From: JANRKH01 sp033763595
GTDB lineage: Bacteria > Pseudomonadota > Alphaproteobacteria > Rickettsiales > Rickettsiaceae
Reading direction: 5' to 3'
DNA length: 30,382 bases
Assembly: GCA_033763595.1 (NCBI GenBank)
Contig: JANRKH010000046.1
Coordinates: 1-30,382, forward strand
Below are positions 8,534-17,263 of the stretch, piece by piece (position 1 is the stretch's first letter; each line of letters opens with the position of its first letter). The notes beneath the pieces were generated by a model. The model saw only the letters and a program-made list of their open reading frames with translations. It searched no databases and was not told the origin of the DNA. The translations under genes and the position numbers were made by a program.

Positions 8534-11500
8534 ATGGCAGAGTTAGTGAATTTTTATGGGCAAGTTAGTAATGTCCAGCAATTTGATTTACTGAGAATTA
8601 ATGTAGCAAGTCCTGAGCAAATAAGGTCTTGGTCTTATGGCGAAGTAACTAAGCCAGAAACCATTAATTACCGTACGTTCAAGCCCGAGAAAGATGGTTT
8701 ATTTTGCTCTAGAATATTTGGTCCCGTGAAAGACTATGAGTGTCTCTGTGGTAAATATAAGCGCATGAAATATAGAGGTATAGTGTGCGAAAAATGTGGA
8801 GTAGAGGTCACTACAGCTAGAGTTCGTAGGGAAAGAATGGGCCATATAGAACTGGCCTCGCCTGTTGCGCACATATGGTTCCTAAAGTCACTTCCATCTA
8901 GAATAGGCACATTGCTAGATATGACACTTAAGGATCTAGAAAAAATTCTTTACTTTGAGGCTTATATAGTGGTTGAACCTGGTCTAACGCCAATAAGTAA
9001 AAACGAAGTTTTATCAAACGAAGCTTACTTAAAAGCGCAAGATGATTTTGGAGAGGATAGTTTTGAAGCTTTAATAGGAGCTGAGGCTCTTGAGTATTTG
9101 CTTAAAGAATTAGACCTTGAGGAATTACAAAAGTCCTTAAGAGTTGAATTGTCAGAGACTAATTCTGAATCCAAAAGAAAAAAACTGGTAAAACGTTTAA
9201 AGCTAGTTGAAGATTTTTTAGCTTCCCAGAATAAGCCAGAATGGATGGTGCTGAAAGCGCTTCCTGTAATACCACCAGAAATAAGGCCCCTAGTAATGCT
9301 AGATGGCGGCAGGTTTGCAACCTCTGACTTAAACGAGTTATACAGAAGAGTGATTAACAGGAATAATCGTTTAAAGAGACTCCTCGAGCTTAACGCACCT
9401 TCAATAATCACGCGAAATGAAAAAAGAATGCTTCAAGAAGCTGTGGATGCGTTGTTTGATAATGGTCGTAGAGGAAGGGTTGTTAAAAATAATAACAAGA
9501 GGCCATTTAAGTCCCTCAGTGACATGCTAAAAGGTAAACAGGGAAGGTTCCGTCAAAACCTTTTAGGTAAGAGAGTTGATTATTCCGGAAGATCAGTGAT
9601 AGTAGTGGGCCCAGAACTCAAATTGCATGAGTGCGGACTTCCAAAAAAGATGGCACTAGAGCTATTTAAGCCATTTATTTACGCCAAGCTTGAGTTATAT
9701 GGATTGGCTAATACCCTAAAGGCCGCGAAAAAAATGGTTGAATCTGAAAAGCCTGAAGTATGGGATGTGCTTGAGGAAGTTATCAGAGAGCACCCAGTGC
9801 TGCTCAACAGAGCTCCAACTCTGCATAGGCTTGGAATACAGGCTTTTGAGCCTACTTTAATAGAAGGCAAGGCCATACAGCTGCACCCTCTTGTTTGCGC
9901 AGCTTTCAATGCTGATTTTGACGGAGACCAGATGGCGGTGCATATTCCTCTGTCCATAGAGGCTCAGCTGGAAGCAAGAGTGTTAATGATGTCTACGAAT
10001 AATATACTAAGTCCAGCAAATGGAAAACCAATAATTGTTCCGGATAAAGATATAGTTTTGGGTTTATATTACTTAACCTCTGAACTTGATGGAGAGCCAG
10101 GTCAGGGTAAGTTTTTCTCAAAGATGGATGAAATACATCATGCTTTATTTAACGGCGTAATTAAGCTTCATACAAAAATAAAATATAGAATGGATGTGCT
10201 TAACGCTAATGATCAACCAATTCAAACTCTAGTTGAGACTACGCCAGGCAGGTTGATTCTAGGTGAACTACTGCCAATAAATAAAAACTTGGACTTTAAA
10301 ATTATCAACAAGGCTATGACGAAAAAAGATATTTCTAGCGTGATTGATATTGTTTACAGGCATTGCGGACAAAAAGCGACGGTCATTTTTGCAGATAGGC
10401 TGATGTCCTTAGGTTTTAAATATTCCTGTAGCTCTGGTATATCATTTGGAATGGATGATATGGTTGTGCCTAAGACTAAAGCTAAACATATCAATGAAAC
10501 ATTGAATGAGGTTAAAGAATTTGAGCATCAGTACTCAGAAGGTTTTATTACTTATAGGGAAAAATATAACAAAATAATTGATATTTGGTCTCGTTGCACG
10601 GACAGGGTCGCAACTGATATGATGTCTGAAATTTCTGAGTTAAGTAATACACGTGATGACTCAGGTCATTCAAGATTTAATTCCATATACATGATGTCAG
10701 CATCTGGCGCAAGGGGTTCACCGGCTCAGATCAAACAATTGGCAGGGATGAGAGGCTTAATGGCAAGACCATCTGGCGAAATTATAGAGACCCCAATTAT
10801 CTCTAATTTCAAAGAGGGATTAACAGTTTTAGAATATTTTAACTCTACCCATGGCGCTAGAAAAGGTCTTGCGGATACCGCGCTCAAAACCGCTAACTCT
10901 GGTTATTTAACAAGAAGGTTAGTGGATGTTGCCCAGGATTGCATAGTAACAGAATATGATTGTGGTACTGATCAGGGTATTATAATAATGCCTATAATTG
11001 AGGGTGGTGAGGTAATCGTTTCTCTTAAGGATCAAATTTTAGGTCGGACAACAGTCAATAGTATATCTCACCCTATTACTTCAGAGGAGATAGTAAAGGC
11101 TGGATATTTAATTGATGAAAATGCTGTGGAGGCAATAGAAACTGCTGGGCTAGATTCTATAAAAGTAAGGTCAGTTCTCACATGCGAACTAAAAGAAGGC
11201 ATTTGTGCAAAATGTTATGGCCGCGACTTGTCTACTGGAGAATTAGTCTCAGTGGGTGAGGCTGTTGGAGTAATAGCTGCGCAATCGATTGGAGAGCCAG
11301 GGACTCAGTTAACAATGAGAACATTCCATATTGGTGGTGCCGCAACAAGGAGGGCAGAAGTATCATCTATTGAGGCATCTTTTGACTCTACGATAAAAAT
11401 TATAAACAAAAATATAGTATTAGATTCTTCTGGAAATAAAATCATCATGAGCAGGGCATGCGAGATATTGCAGCTTGATGCTAAAGGAGAAGAAAAGGCT

Positions 11501-12640
11501 AGACATAGGCTGCCTTATGGGTCCAAACTTTGCGTTGATGATGCTCAGATAGTTAAAAGGGGTCAGAGAATAGCAGAGTGGGATCCATACACAATACCGA
11601 TTATCACAGAAAAGTCAGGTAAAGTAGTATACCATGATTTTGTTGATGGCGTATCTGTTAGAGATATAACTGATGATGCAACTGGTATTACAAGTAAAGT
11701 AATCGTAGAATCAAGGCAGATTAGCAGGGGGGCTGATCTAAGGCCAAGAGTGCATATAACTGACAAGAATAATGAAACAATATTATTATCAAATGGTTTA
11801 GAGGCGAGATACTATATGCCTGTGAATGCTATCTTAAGTGTTGAGGATGGAGCTACTGTGAGCTCAGGGGATATTATAGCTCGTATTCCGCGTGAGTCGT
11901 CCAAAACTAGAGATATCACTGGTGGATTGCCGAGGGTAGCAGAACTAGTGGAAGCTCGTAAACCTCAAGATCATGCAGTGATAGCAGAGATTAATGGAAG
12001 AATTGAATTTGGGAAGGACTTTAAATCGAAACGCCGAATTGTAATTCATCCAGAAGATGGTTCAGAGCCAATAGAGTTTATGGTTCCCAAAGGCAAGCAT
12101 ATTATTGTTAATGAAGACGATTTTGTTAAGAAGGGAGATATAATAATTGATGGAAATCCTGTTCTCCAAGATATTCTAAGGATCATGGGAGTTGAAGAGT
12201 TAGCAAAATATATGGTTAGAGAGATTCAAGCTGTATACAGGCTTCAGGGCGTGAAGATTGACGATAAACACATAGAAGTGATAATAAAGCAAATGCTTCA
12301 TAAAGTTGAGATTACTGATCCAGGTGAGACTACTTTGCTTGCAGGTGAAAAGGTGGACAAAGTAGAGTTCCAGGAAATCAATAAGAAAGCTGAAGAGCAA
12401 GGTTTTAAAATAGCAAAAGCTCAGCCTGTGCTTCAAGGTATAACAAAGGCCTCTTTGCAGACGAGATCATTTATTTCAGCAGCATCTTTCCAAGAGACAA
12501 CAAGGGTGCTAACAGAAGCTGCAGTCGCTGGCAAGGTTGATAATTTAGTTGGATTAAAAGAAAATGTGATAGTTGGCAGATTAATTCCAGCTGGAACTGG
12601 TTTTTACGTTAATAAAGCACGTAAGGCCCCACAACAATAG
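8534..12640 (+). CDS. rpoC: DNA-directed RNA polymerase subunit beta'
   Basis: The beta' subunit carries the catalytic centre of RNA polymerase. The product has 1368 residues. The N-terminal zinc site uses C70, C72, C85 and C88 (CLCGKYKRM...CEKC). The metal-binding catalytic motif NADFDGDQ places Asp at 461, 463 and 465. The second zinc site uses C810, C884, C891 and C894 (CELKEGICAKCYG). The bridge-helix/trigger-loop segment includes QSIGEPGTQLTMRTFHIGG. No split or insertion of the kind seen in some endosymbionts is apparent. It ends the operon; a repeat array lies downstream and clpA is convergent. Confidence 0.99.
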   Translation: MAELVNFYGQVSNVQQFDLLRINVASPEQIRSWSYGEVTKPETINYRTFKPEKDGLFCSRIFGPVKDYECLCGKYKRMKYRGIVCEKCGVEVTTARVRRERMGHIELASPVAHIWFLKSLPSRIGTLLDMTLKDLEKILYFEAYIVVEPGLTPISKNEVLSNEAYLKAQDDFGEDSFEALIGAEALEYLLKELDLEELQKSLRVELSETNSESKRKKLVKRLKLVEDFLASQNKPEWMVLKALPVIPPEIRPLVMLDGGRFATSDLNELYRRVINRNNRLKRLLELNAPSIITRNEKRMLQEAVDALFDNGRRGRVVKNNNKRPFKSLSDMLKGKQGRFRQNLLGKRVDYSGRSVIVVGPELKLHECGLPKKMALELFKPFIYAKLELYGLANTLKAAKKMVESEKPEVWDVLEEVIREHPVLLNRAPTLHRLGIQAFEPTLIEGKAIQLHPLVCAAFNADFDGDQMAVHIPLSIEAQLEARVLMMSTNNILSPANGKPIIVPDKDIVLGLYYLTSELDGEPGQGKFFSKMDEIHHALFNGVIKLHTKIKYRMDVLNANDQPIQTLVETTPGRLILGELLPINKNLDFKIINKAMTKKDISSVIDIVYRHCGQKATVIFADRLMSLGFKYSCSSGISFGMDDMVVPKTKAKHINETLNEVKEFEHQYSEGFITYREKYNKIIDIWSRCTDRVATDMMSEISELSNTRDDSGHSRFNSIYMMSASGARGSPAQIKQLAGMRGLMARPSGEIIETPIISNFKEGLTVLEYFNSTHGARKGLADTALKTANSGYLTRRLVDVAQDCIVTEYDCGTDQGIIIMPIIEGGEVIVSLKDQILGRTTVNSISHPITSEEIVKAGYLIDENAVEAIETAGLDSIKVRSVLTCELKEGICAKCYGRDLSTGELVSVGEAVGVIAAQSIGEPGTQLTMRTFHIGGAATRRAEVSSIEASFDSTIKIINKNIVLDSSGNKIIMSRACEILQLDAKGEEKARHRLPYGSKLCVDDAQIVKRGQRIAEWDPYTIPIITEKSGKVVYHDFVDGVSVRDITDDATGITSKVIVESRQISRGADLRPRVHITDKNNETILLSNGLEARYYMPVNAILSVEDGATVSSGDIIARIPRESSKTRDITGGLPRVAELVEARKPQDHAVIAEINGRIEFGKDFKSKRRIVIHPEDGSEPIEFMVPKGKHIIVNEDDFVKKGDIIIDGNPVLQDILRIMGVEELAKYMVREIQAVYRLQGVKIDDKHIEVIIKQMLHKVEITDPGETTLLAGEKVDKVEFQEINKKAEEQGFKIAKAQPVLQGITKASLQTRSFISAASFQETTRVLTEAAVAGKVDNLVGLKENVIVGRLIPAGTGFYVNKARKAPQQ

Positions 12641-12734
12641 TTATTATACCATTCCCATTTATAGATGATCAAATTAAATGATCCGCACGCATTGAAGCCA
12701 GACTCACCTTTGCGTAGTTAATAACAATCACAGT
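12641..12734. repeat. Degenerate element end after rpoC
   Basis: The stretch from about 12645, TTATACCATTCCCATTTATA, then ATGATCAAATTAAAT and CCAGACTCACC, matches the left part of the imperfect palindrome at 17541-17691 (TTATACCAACTCCCATTTTT, ATGACCAAACTAAAT, CCAGCTAGATTCACC). No right-hand partner is found here, so this is a partial copy cut off by the hairpin array. Confidence 0.5.
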
Positions 12735-13646
12735 GTCATCCCCTGAAATAAGGGGATCCTGTAAACTTGTCATCCCCTCGAAGGAGGGGATCCAGGACAG
12801 ATAAAAAAGACTGGATTCCCGCCTCCGCGGGAATGACAAAAAAAAGGGAAGCAGGAATGACAATTATGGTGTCATCCCCTCGAAGGAGGGGATCCAGGAA
12901 ATATAATGCTTCTGGATTCCCGCATGCGCAGGAATGACAAAAAAGGAGACTGGAATGACAGTGACGATCACAGTGTCATCCCCTCGAAGGAGGGGATCCT
13001 GTAAACTTGTCATCCCCTCGAAAGAGGGGATCCAGGAAATATAATCCTTCTAGATTCCCGCCTCCGCGGGAATGACAAAAAAAGGATGCGGGAATGACAA
13101 AAAGGAGACGAGGGAATGACAGTTACGATTACGATGTCATCCCCTCGAAGGAGGGGATCCTGTAAACTTGTCATCCCCGTGAAAACGGGGATCCAGGGAA
13201 TATAAAGACTGGATTCCCGCCTCCGCGGGAATGACAAAAAAAGGATGCGGGAATGACAAAGGTTGCAGCGGGAATGACAATAGTGAGGGCTTATGCTACT
13301 GTGTCATCCAAGTGAGTTTTACATGTCATCCCCGTGAAAACGGGGATCCAGGAAATATAATGCTTCTGGATTCCCGCCTCCGCGGGAATGACAAAAAAAG
13401 GATGCGGGAATGACAAAGGTTGCAGCGGGAATGACAATAGTGAGGGCTTATGCTACGGTGTCATCCAAGTGAGTTTTACATGTCATCCCCGTGAAAACGG
13501 GGATCCAGGAAATATAATGCTTCTGGATTCCCGCATGCGCGGGAATGACAAAAAAGGGCGCGGGAATGATAGTTACGATCACAGTAACATCCACTCAAAA
13601 GAGGAGATCCAGTCCTAATGTCATCCCTATAAAAGTTCGGTGACTC
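12735..13646. repeat. Array of GC-rich composite hairpin repeats (array 1)
   Basis: Two alternating hairpin types are packed in about 0.9 kb. Type I is GTCATCCCC - loop of about 8 - GGGGATCC. Type II is ATTCCC - 8 nt - GGGAAT followed by GACA, at 12815-12834, 12915-12934, 13054-13073, 13213-13232, 13370-13389 and 13527-13546. A full unit is type I, an AT linker such as AAATATAATGCTTC, then type II, about 75-80 bp. The ends (GTCAT/ATGAC) and the inner flanks (GGATCCAG/CTGGATTCC) are mutually complementary, so each unit can form one long stem or two short ones. Units towards 13646 are degenerate. The array fills the gap between convergent rpoC and clpA. Frames through it encode only repeat-derived peptides such as FPRRRESS and PRENGDP and are not genes. 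Confidence 0.9.
13209..13522. repeat. 157-bp tandem duplication inside array 1
   Basis: Bases 13209-13365 and 13366-13522 are the same sequence with, by eye, one substitution (CTACTGTG versus CTACGGTG, near 13298 and 13455). A third partial copy begins at 13523 and diverges after GATTCCCGC. Near identity indicates a recent unequal exchange or replication slippage. Confidence 0.85.
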
Positions 13647-13708
13647 GATGACAGAATTGATGTAAGTGCTTGGGGTTAGGTAATAAACCCTATCTGGCGC
13701 TGATCAGC

Positions 13709-13754
13709 TTATACCAAATCCCTAGCATTATTTAATTCTAGAGATTTGGTATAA
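13709..13754. repeat. Mini palindrome with family B ends, 3' of clpA
   Basis: The 12-bp perfect ends TTATACCAAATC and GATTTGGTATAA enclose 22 nt (CCTAGCATTATTTAATTCTAGA). The ends match family B, but the B core is missing. It lies 45 bp beyond the clpA stop and could act as a 3' hairpin for that transcript, though no T run follows. A partial relative starts at 21942. Confidence 0.65.
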
Positions 13755-13798
13755 TAAGGTTATGCGGGCAAGGTCTGTGCCTCCTTAATCTTATGCTT

Positions 13799-16105
13799 CT
13801 AGAGTACTCTTTTTATCTTAAATATAATCTCTTGATCTTGACACTCAAGATATATCTCCCCGCCTTCTGCAAGCTCTCCAAATAAAATATCATCCGCTAT
13901 TTTCTGCCTTACCTGAGTATCTATTGTTCTATCTAAGCTTCTTGCTCCTGCCTTATTACTAAAGCAACTTTCATACAAATATTTCTTAACATTATCTGAA
14001 ATTGTTATGCGTATTTTTTTGTCCGCAAGTTGTTCTTCCAATTCTGCTAAATATTTATCTATGATTTTTAATATTACATCGTTTGATAATGTTCTAAATA
14101 TTATCGTTTCATCAACTCTGTCAATAAATTCTGGAGCAAATTTTTTCTCCGCTTCTCTGAGCACCTCAGTATCCTTAATAACTTTATTTTTTTCTCCGAA
14201 TCCAAATGTACTACCAGACAAAATTGATTCGTCAGAACTGGCAGTAATGATTATAATTGCATGACTAAAATCTACAACTTTTCCAGAAGAGTCGGTAAGT
14301 TTTCCGTAGTCCATAATTTGCAGTAGAATATTATATATATCATTATGAGCTTTTTCCATTTCGTCAAACAGAACAACAGAATATGGCGCATTATATACTG
14401 CGTCTGTTAAAAGCCCACCTGTATCATGTCCTGTATATCCCGGAGGCGAACCTATTAACCTTGAAATTGTATGTGGTTCTGTATATTCCGACATATCGAA
14501 TCTTGCAAGATTCATGTCGCATAGTTCCGCAAGTTTTGTTGCTACTGCGGTTTTTCCTGTTCCGCTTGGGCCAATAAACAAGTATGAACAAACGGGCTTT
14601 TCAAAGTCGCGTAGGCCAGCACTTGCCATTTTAATCGCGCTACAAATTTGAGCAAGTCCCTCATCTTGACCAAATATTGTTTTTTTGAGTTCTGACTCAA
14701 GGTTCCTCAGTTTTTCAGCTTCATTTGAGGATACTGTAACTGCAGGAATATTAAGGGTTTTAGCAAGTGTAAGCTCTATATCCTTTACAGTGACGATTTT
14801 TTCTTTTGCAGAATTAGTAATTATTTTTTTGAATGCTCCTGCTTCATCAATTAGATCAATGGCTTTATCTGGTAACTGGCGATCATGTATGTGACGTTCT
14901 GATAAATTTACCGCCGCATCTATTGCTTCATCTTGATATTTCACGCCATGATGCGCTTCATAATATGATTTGATTCCATGTAATATTTTCTTTGTATCGT
15001 CTATGGTTGGTTCATTAACTACTATTTTCTGAAACCTGCGAACTAGAGCTGGGTCCTTTAAAAAATTCTGCTTGAATTCCTTAAATGTAGTTGATCCCAC
15101 ACACCTCATCTCGCCTCGCGCAAGTGCCGGCTTTATAAGGTTACTTGCATCAAGCGATGCTGTTGTGGTTGAACCTGCGCCTATAATTGTGTGAATTTCA
15201 TCTATAAAGAGAATTACATCTTTTCTGCTTTTAAGCTCAATTAGCAAATTTTTGACCCTCTCTTCAAAGTCTCCTCTGTATTTCGTGCCAGCTACTAAGG
15301 ATCCAACATCTAAGGACATTATTGTAAAATTTTTAAAATAATCTGAGATTTGTCCTTTAGCAATTCTTCCTGCTAGACCCTCTATAATTGCGGTTTTTCC
15401 AACTCCTGGCTCTCCAACTAAAAGTGGGTTGTTTTTTTGCCTTCGACTCAAGATTTCGATTGCTCTATCTATCTCAACTTCTCTGTTTATAAGAGTATCT
15501 ATTCCGCCTTCTTTGGCTTTCTTATTCAAATTGACGCAAAACTGCTCTAGCAGGCTTTGATTTGCCTTTTGTTCTTTTGTATTTACGTTTGTTAAAGTAT
15601 GCTCGATTTTTTCTGCAAGATTTTGTAGCTCATTTGTAGTTTCTGAATCTTGCTTGCTCAAGTATTCAGACTCTTTTGACTCTCTCTCTTCTCTTGCAAT
15701 TTCAGCCATGATCATATCTTTGGTCACTCCAAATGCACATAAAATTCTTGATGCATATGTGTCTTTATAATCTAAAAACTCGAGTAGCAAATCAAGAACC
15801 GTGACTTCCCTTTTTGTTTTTGATTGAATTTTGATTACTAGTTTTTGTATAATTTTGTCAAAGCCTTTGCTATGTGGATATATAGCGTTTTTTTCTTGCT
15901 CTCCTTTTGAGGTAGATTCAAAGTAATCAGTAAGTTTATCAGATAAGCTTATGACATCAACATTAAGCCTAAGCATTAGGTTGATTATTTTCCTGTCATG
16001 TAAGAGAGCAAGTAGAATATGCTCGAAACTCGCAAAGTCATGATTATACTCTGCGGCAATTGCAAGCGCATATTTTAACGAGCTTTGTAGATTTTTGTTA
16101 ACCAT
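13799..16105 (-). CDS. clpA: ATP-dependent Clp protease ATP-binding subunit ClpA
   Basis: ClpA is the hexameric AAA+ unfoldase that feeds substrates to ClpP. The 768-residue product has an N-terminal Clp repeat domain (about 1-140), a short charged linker, and D1 with Walker A GEPGVGKT (231-238) and Walker B VILFIDE (297-303). D2 has Walker A GPSGTGKT (512-519), Walker B VVLFDE (577-582) and sensor-2 GAR (720-722). There is no ClpB-type coiled-coil insertion, which fits ClpA. The ClpP-docking tripeptide position reads FGF (634-636) instead of the common IGL/LGF, and the D2 sensor-1 region reads ITASSD where TTNAG is usual, so its Asn appears to be Ser623. No clpS gene is adjacent. The upstream AAAGG fits the start. 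Confidence 0.95.
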   Translation of the reverse strand: MVNKNLQSSLKYALAIAAEYNHDFASFEHILLALLHDRKIINLMLRLNVDVISLSDKLTDYFESTSKGEQEKNAIYPHSKGFDKIIQKLVIKIQSKTKREVTVLDLLLEFLDYKDTYASRILCAFGVTKDMIMAEIAREERESKESEYLSKQDSETTNELQNLAEKIEHTLTNVNTKEQKANQSLLEQFCVNLNKKAKEGGIDTLINREVEIDRAIEILSRRQKNNPLLVGEPGVGKTAIIEGLAGRIAKGQISDYFKNFTIMSLDVGSLVAGTKYRGDFEERVKNLLIELKSRKDVILFIDEIHTIIGAGSTTTASLDASNLIKPALARGEMRCVGSTTFKEFKQNFLKDPALVRRFQKIVVNEPTIDDTKKILHGIKSYYEAHHGVKYQDEAIDAAVNLSERHIHDRQLPDKAIDLIDEAGAFKKIITNSAKEKIVTVKDIELTLAKTLNIPAVTVSSNEAEKLRNLESELKKTIFGQDEGLAQICSAIKMASAGLRDFEKPVCSYLFIGPSGTGKTAVATKLAELCDMNLARFDMSEYTEPHTISRLIGSPPGYTGHDTGGLLTDAVYNAPYSVVLFDEMEKAHNDIYNILLQIMDYGKLTDSSGKVVDFSHAIIIITASSDESILSGSTFGFGEKNKVIKDTEVLREAEKKFAPEFIDRVDETIIFRTLSNDVILKIIDKYLAELEEQLADKKIRITISDNVKKYLYESCFSNKAGARSLDRTIDTQVRQKIADDILFGELAEGGEIYLECQDQEIIFKIKRVL

Positions 16106-16232
16106 ATCATAATACCTTTAGAAAATTGTAACCTATTTTGACATAAGTTATACATTATTTTTCTTCAAAAATTATTCATAGACATATATAGTGGTATTCA
16201 CGCAATCTAAAAATAAGAATAGTTAGCATACT

Positions 16233-16415
16233 TTAAGCATTGCTTTTTGTTAGGCTATCGGCCCTTTCAGGCGTAAATTTACTGTAAGCTGCGCGTTTTT
16301 TGTCGTTATCAAGTACTTCTTGTATTATAGACAAGAAGTAAATATGATTATCTTTTACGCCTAAGCCAAGCATTAAACCTGGACTTATGAATTTTAGGGC
16401 GGGGCTTAAGCGCAA
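16233..16415 (-). CDS. Doubtful 60-residue hypothetical frame
   Basis: I do not recognise this product. It has a hydrophobic first third (ISPGLMLGLGV) and a charged C-terminus (DNDKKRAAYSKFTPERADSL) that looks protein-like. Against it, the start codon lies inside an imperfect inverted repeat (16389-16460), there is no clear ribosome-binding site, and the frame is short. It sits upstream of clpA on the same strand, where clpS often lies, but none of the ClpS motifs is present. It may be a gene remnant. Confidence 0.2.
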   Translation of the reverse strand: MRLSPALKFISPGLMLGLGVKDNHIYFLSIIQEVLDNDKKRAAYSKFTPERADSLTKSNA

Positions 16416-16578
16416 AGCTCACATAAATACATATGTAAGGCTTGAGTCCCGCTAAATTCGTTTGGGTCAATTAATTTGACTATTTAAAAATAGGATATTG
16501 TATTATATGATTGTTTTTGTTAGTATTATTCTTTCAAAACTTGCCATAATATTTGCCATAATAAGCTTGGAAAGACAT

Positions 16579-16743
16579 TAGACCTCTTCGTGTCGGGGAA
16601 ACTCGCTCCAGCGAGTAAGTTCCTAGGGAGGAGGGCTGGAAGCGCTGTAACCTCTAGGCGTAACTGATTTATATGAGGATCATGGTGCTATTCGCGTTGC
16701 AGAAGCAATTGTTTTTTGGAGTAGAGTTTTTAGGAGAGATCTA
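16579..16743 (+). repeat. Family C element, forward copy
   Basis: It runs from TAGACCTCTTCG to GGAGAGATCTA, 165 bp. Its right third (GAGGATCATGGTGCTAT, GCAATTG, GGAGTAGAGTTTTTAGGAG) is the reverse complement of the left half of the next element, so the two are inverted copies meeting at about 16744. Confidence 0.65.
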
Positions 16744-16744
16744 A

Positions 16745-16894
16745 TAGACCCCTCCTCAAAACTCTACTCCTAGAGGCAATTGCGCCGCCCGCGCAAGTAT
16801 AGCAGAATCCTCACGTACCTCATGAACGCTGCGTTTTTGCGCTCCGCCTGCGCCAGCTACTTGCCCGCCAGGAGCGAGTTTCCAAAGAGGGCTA
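16745..16894 (-). repeat. Family C element, inverted uninterrupted copy
   Basis: It runs from TAGACCCCTCCTC to GAGGGCTA, 150 bp. It contains GCAAGTATAGCAGAATCC at 16791-16808, the uninterrupted counterpart of the site where family A is inserted at 757-862. It ends 15 bp before the glutaredoxin start codon, so the 5' leader and probably the promoter of that gene lie in or next to the element. Confidence 0.7.
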
Positions 16895-16909
16895 TTTAAT
16901 AATTTTGTA

Positions 16910-17263
16910 ATGATACTAGTACTTTTTCACAAAATTTCTTGCTTATCTTTAAGATACGCAAGATCACTTATAATACTCGGGTTAGGTTTTTGTTTTTTGG
17001 CATATGCAAAAAGCCCATGCAATGGCCATAAAATTCAAAGCTTTACAACACAAAGTTGCATTTTTTGCAAAAAGTTAAAAATAGAGCTAGAATTGGCTAA
17101 TTTAGAGTATGAGGATAGGGACATCACGAGTAACTATCTTATATATCATTGGTTAAAGGCAAAAACAGGGCAAAAGACCGTGCCTTTTGTATTCATCAAT
17201 GACAAGCATATTGGTGGGTATACTGATTTTGTCAGAATTTGCTTGGAATCATCAAAGGATTAA
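16910..17263 (+). CDS. Exported or membrane-anchored glutaredoxin-like protein
   Basis: A 117-residue thiol-disulfide protein of the glutaredoxin/thioredoxin fold. The N-terminus has basic residues (R15, R19), a hydrophobic core (about 19-33, LIILGLGFCFLAYA) and an AYA signal-peptidase-like site before K34, so the domain is probably periplasmic or anchored. The redox motif is C50-I-F-C53, unlike the CPYC of classical Grx1. The cis-Pro segment TVPFVFINDKHIGGYTDF (91-107), including the GG glutathione-site pair, is typical of glutaredoxins. Two extra cysteines (C11, C28) lie in the leader. The physiological partner is unknown. The family C palindrome ends just before the gene and is a likely late arrival in its promoter region. 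Confidence 0.8.
   Translation: MILVLFHKISCLSLRYARSLIILGLGFCFLAYAKSPCNGHKIQSFTTQSCIFCKKLKIELELANLEYEDRDITSNYLIYHWLKAKTGQKTVPFVFINDKHIGGYTDFVRICLESSKD

Larger units (their letters stand above)
16106..16909. other. Sparse 0.8-kb gap between clpA and the glutaredoxin gene
   Basis: The gap contains one doubtful short frame (16233-16415, minus), an imperfect inverted repeat at 16389-16460 (GGGCGGGGCTTAAG against CTTGAGTCCCGC), a small direct repeat TTGCCATAATA near 16540-16562, and two head-to-head family C elements (16579-16894). I see no other gene. Confidence 0.6.

Noticed and set aside
12669..13618. Several 60-76 codon frames in array 1 (products such as FPRRRESS, PRENGDP)
   Set aside because: They are translations of the palindromic repeat, found on both strands with no ribosome-binding site or independent sequence.
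12735..13646. CRISPR array
   Set aside because: Repeats are adjacent palindromes with shared linkers, not identical repeats separated by unique spacers of constant length, and no cas gene is present.
16233..16415. clpS upstream of clpA
   Set aside because: The short frame lacks the ClpS core motifs and its start lies in an inverted repeat; it is listed only as a doubtful frame.
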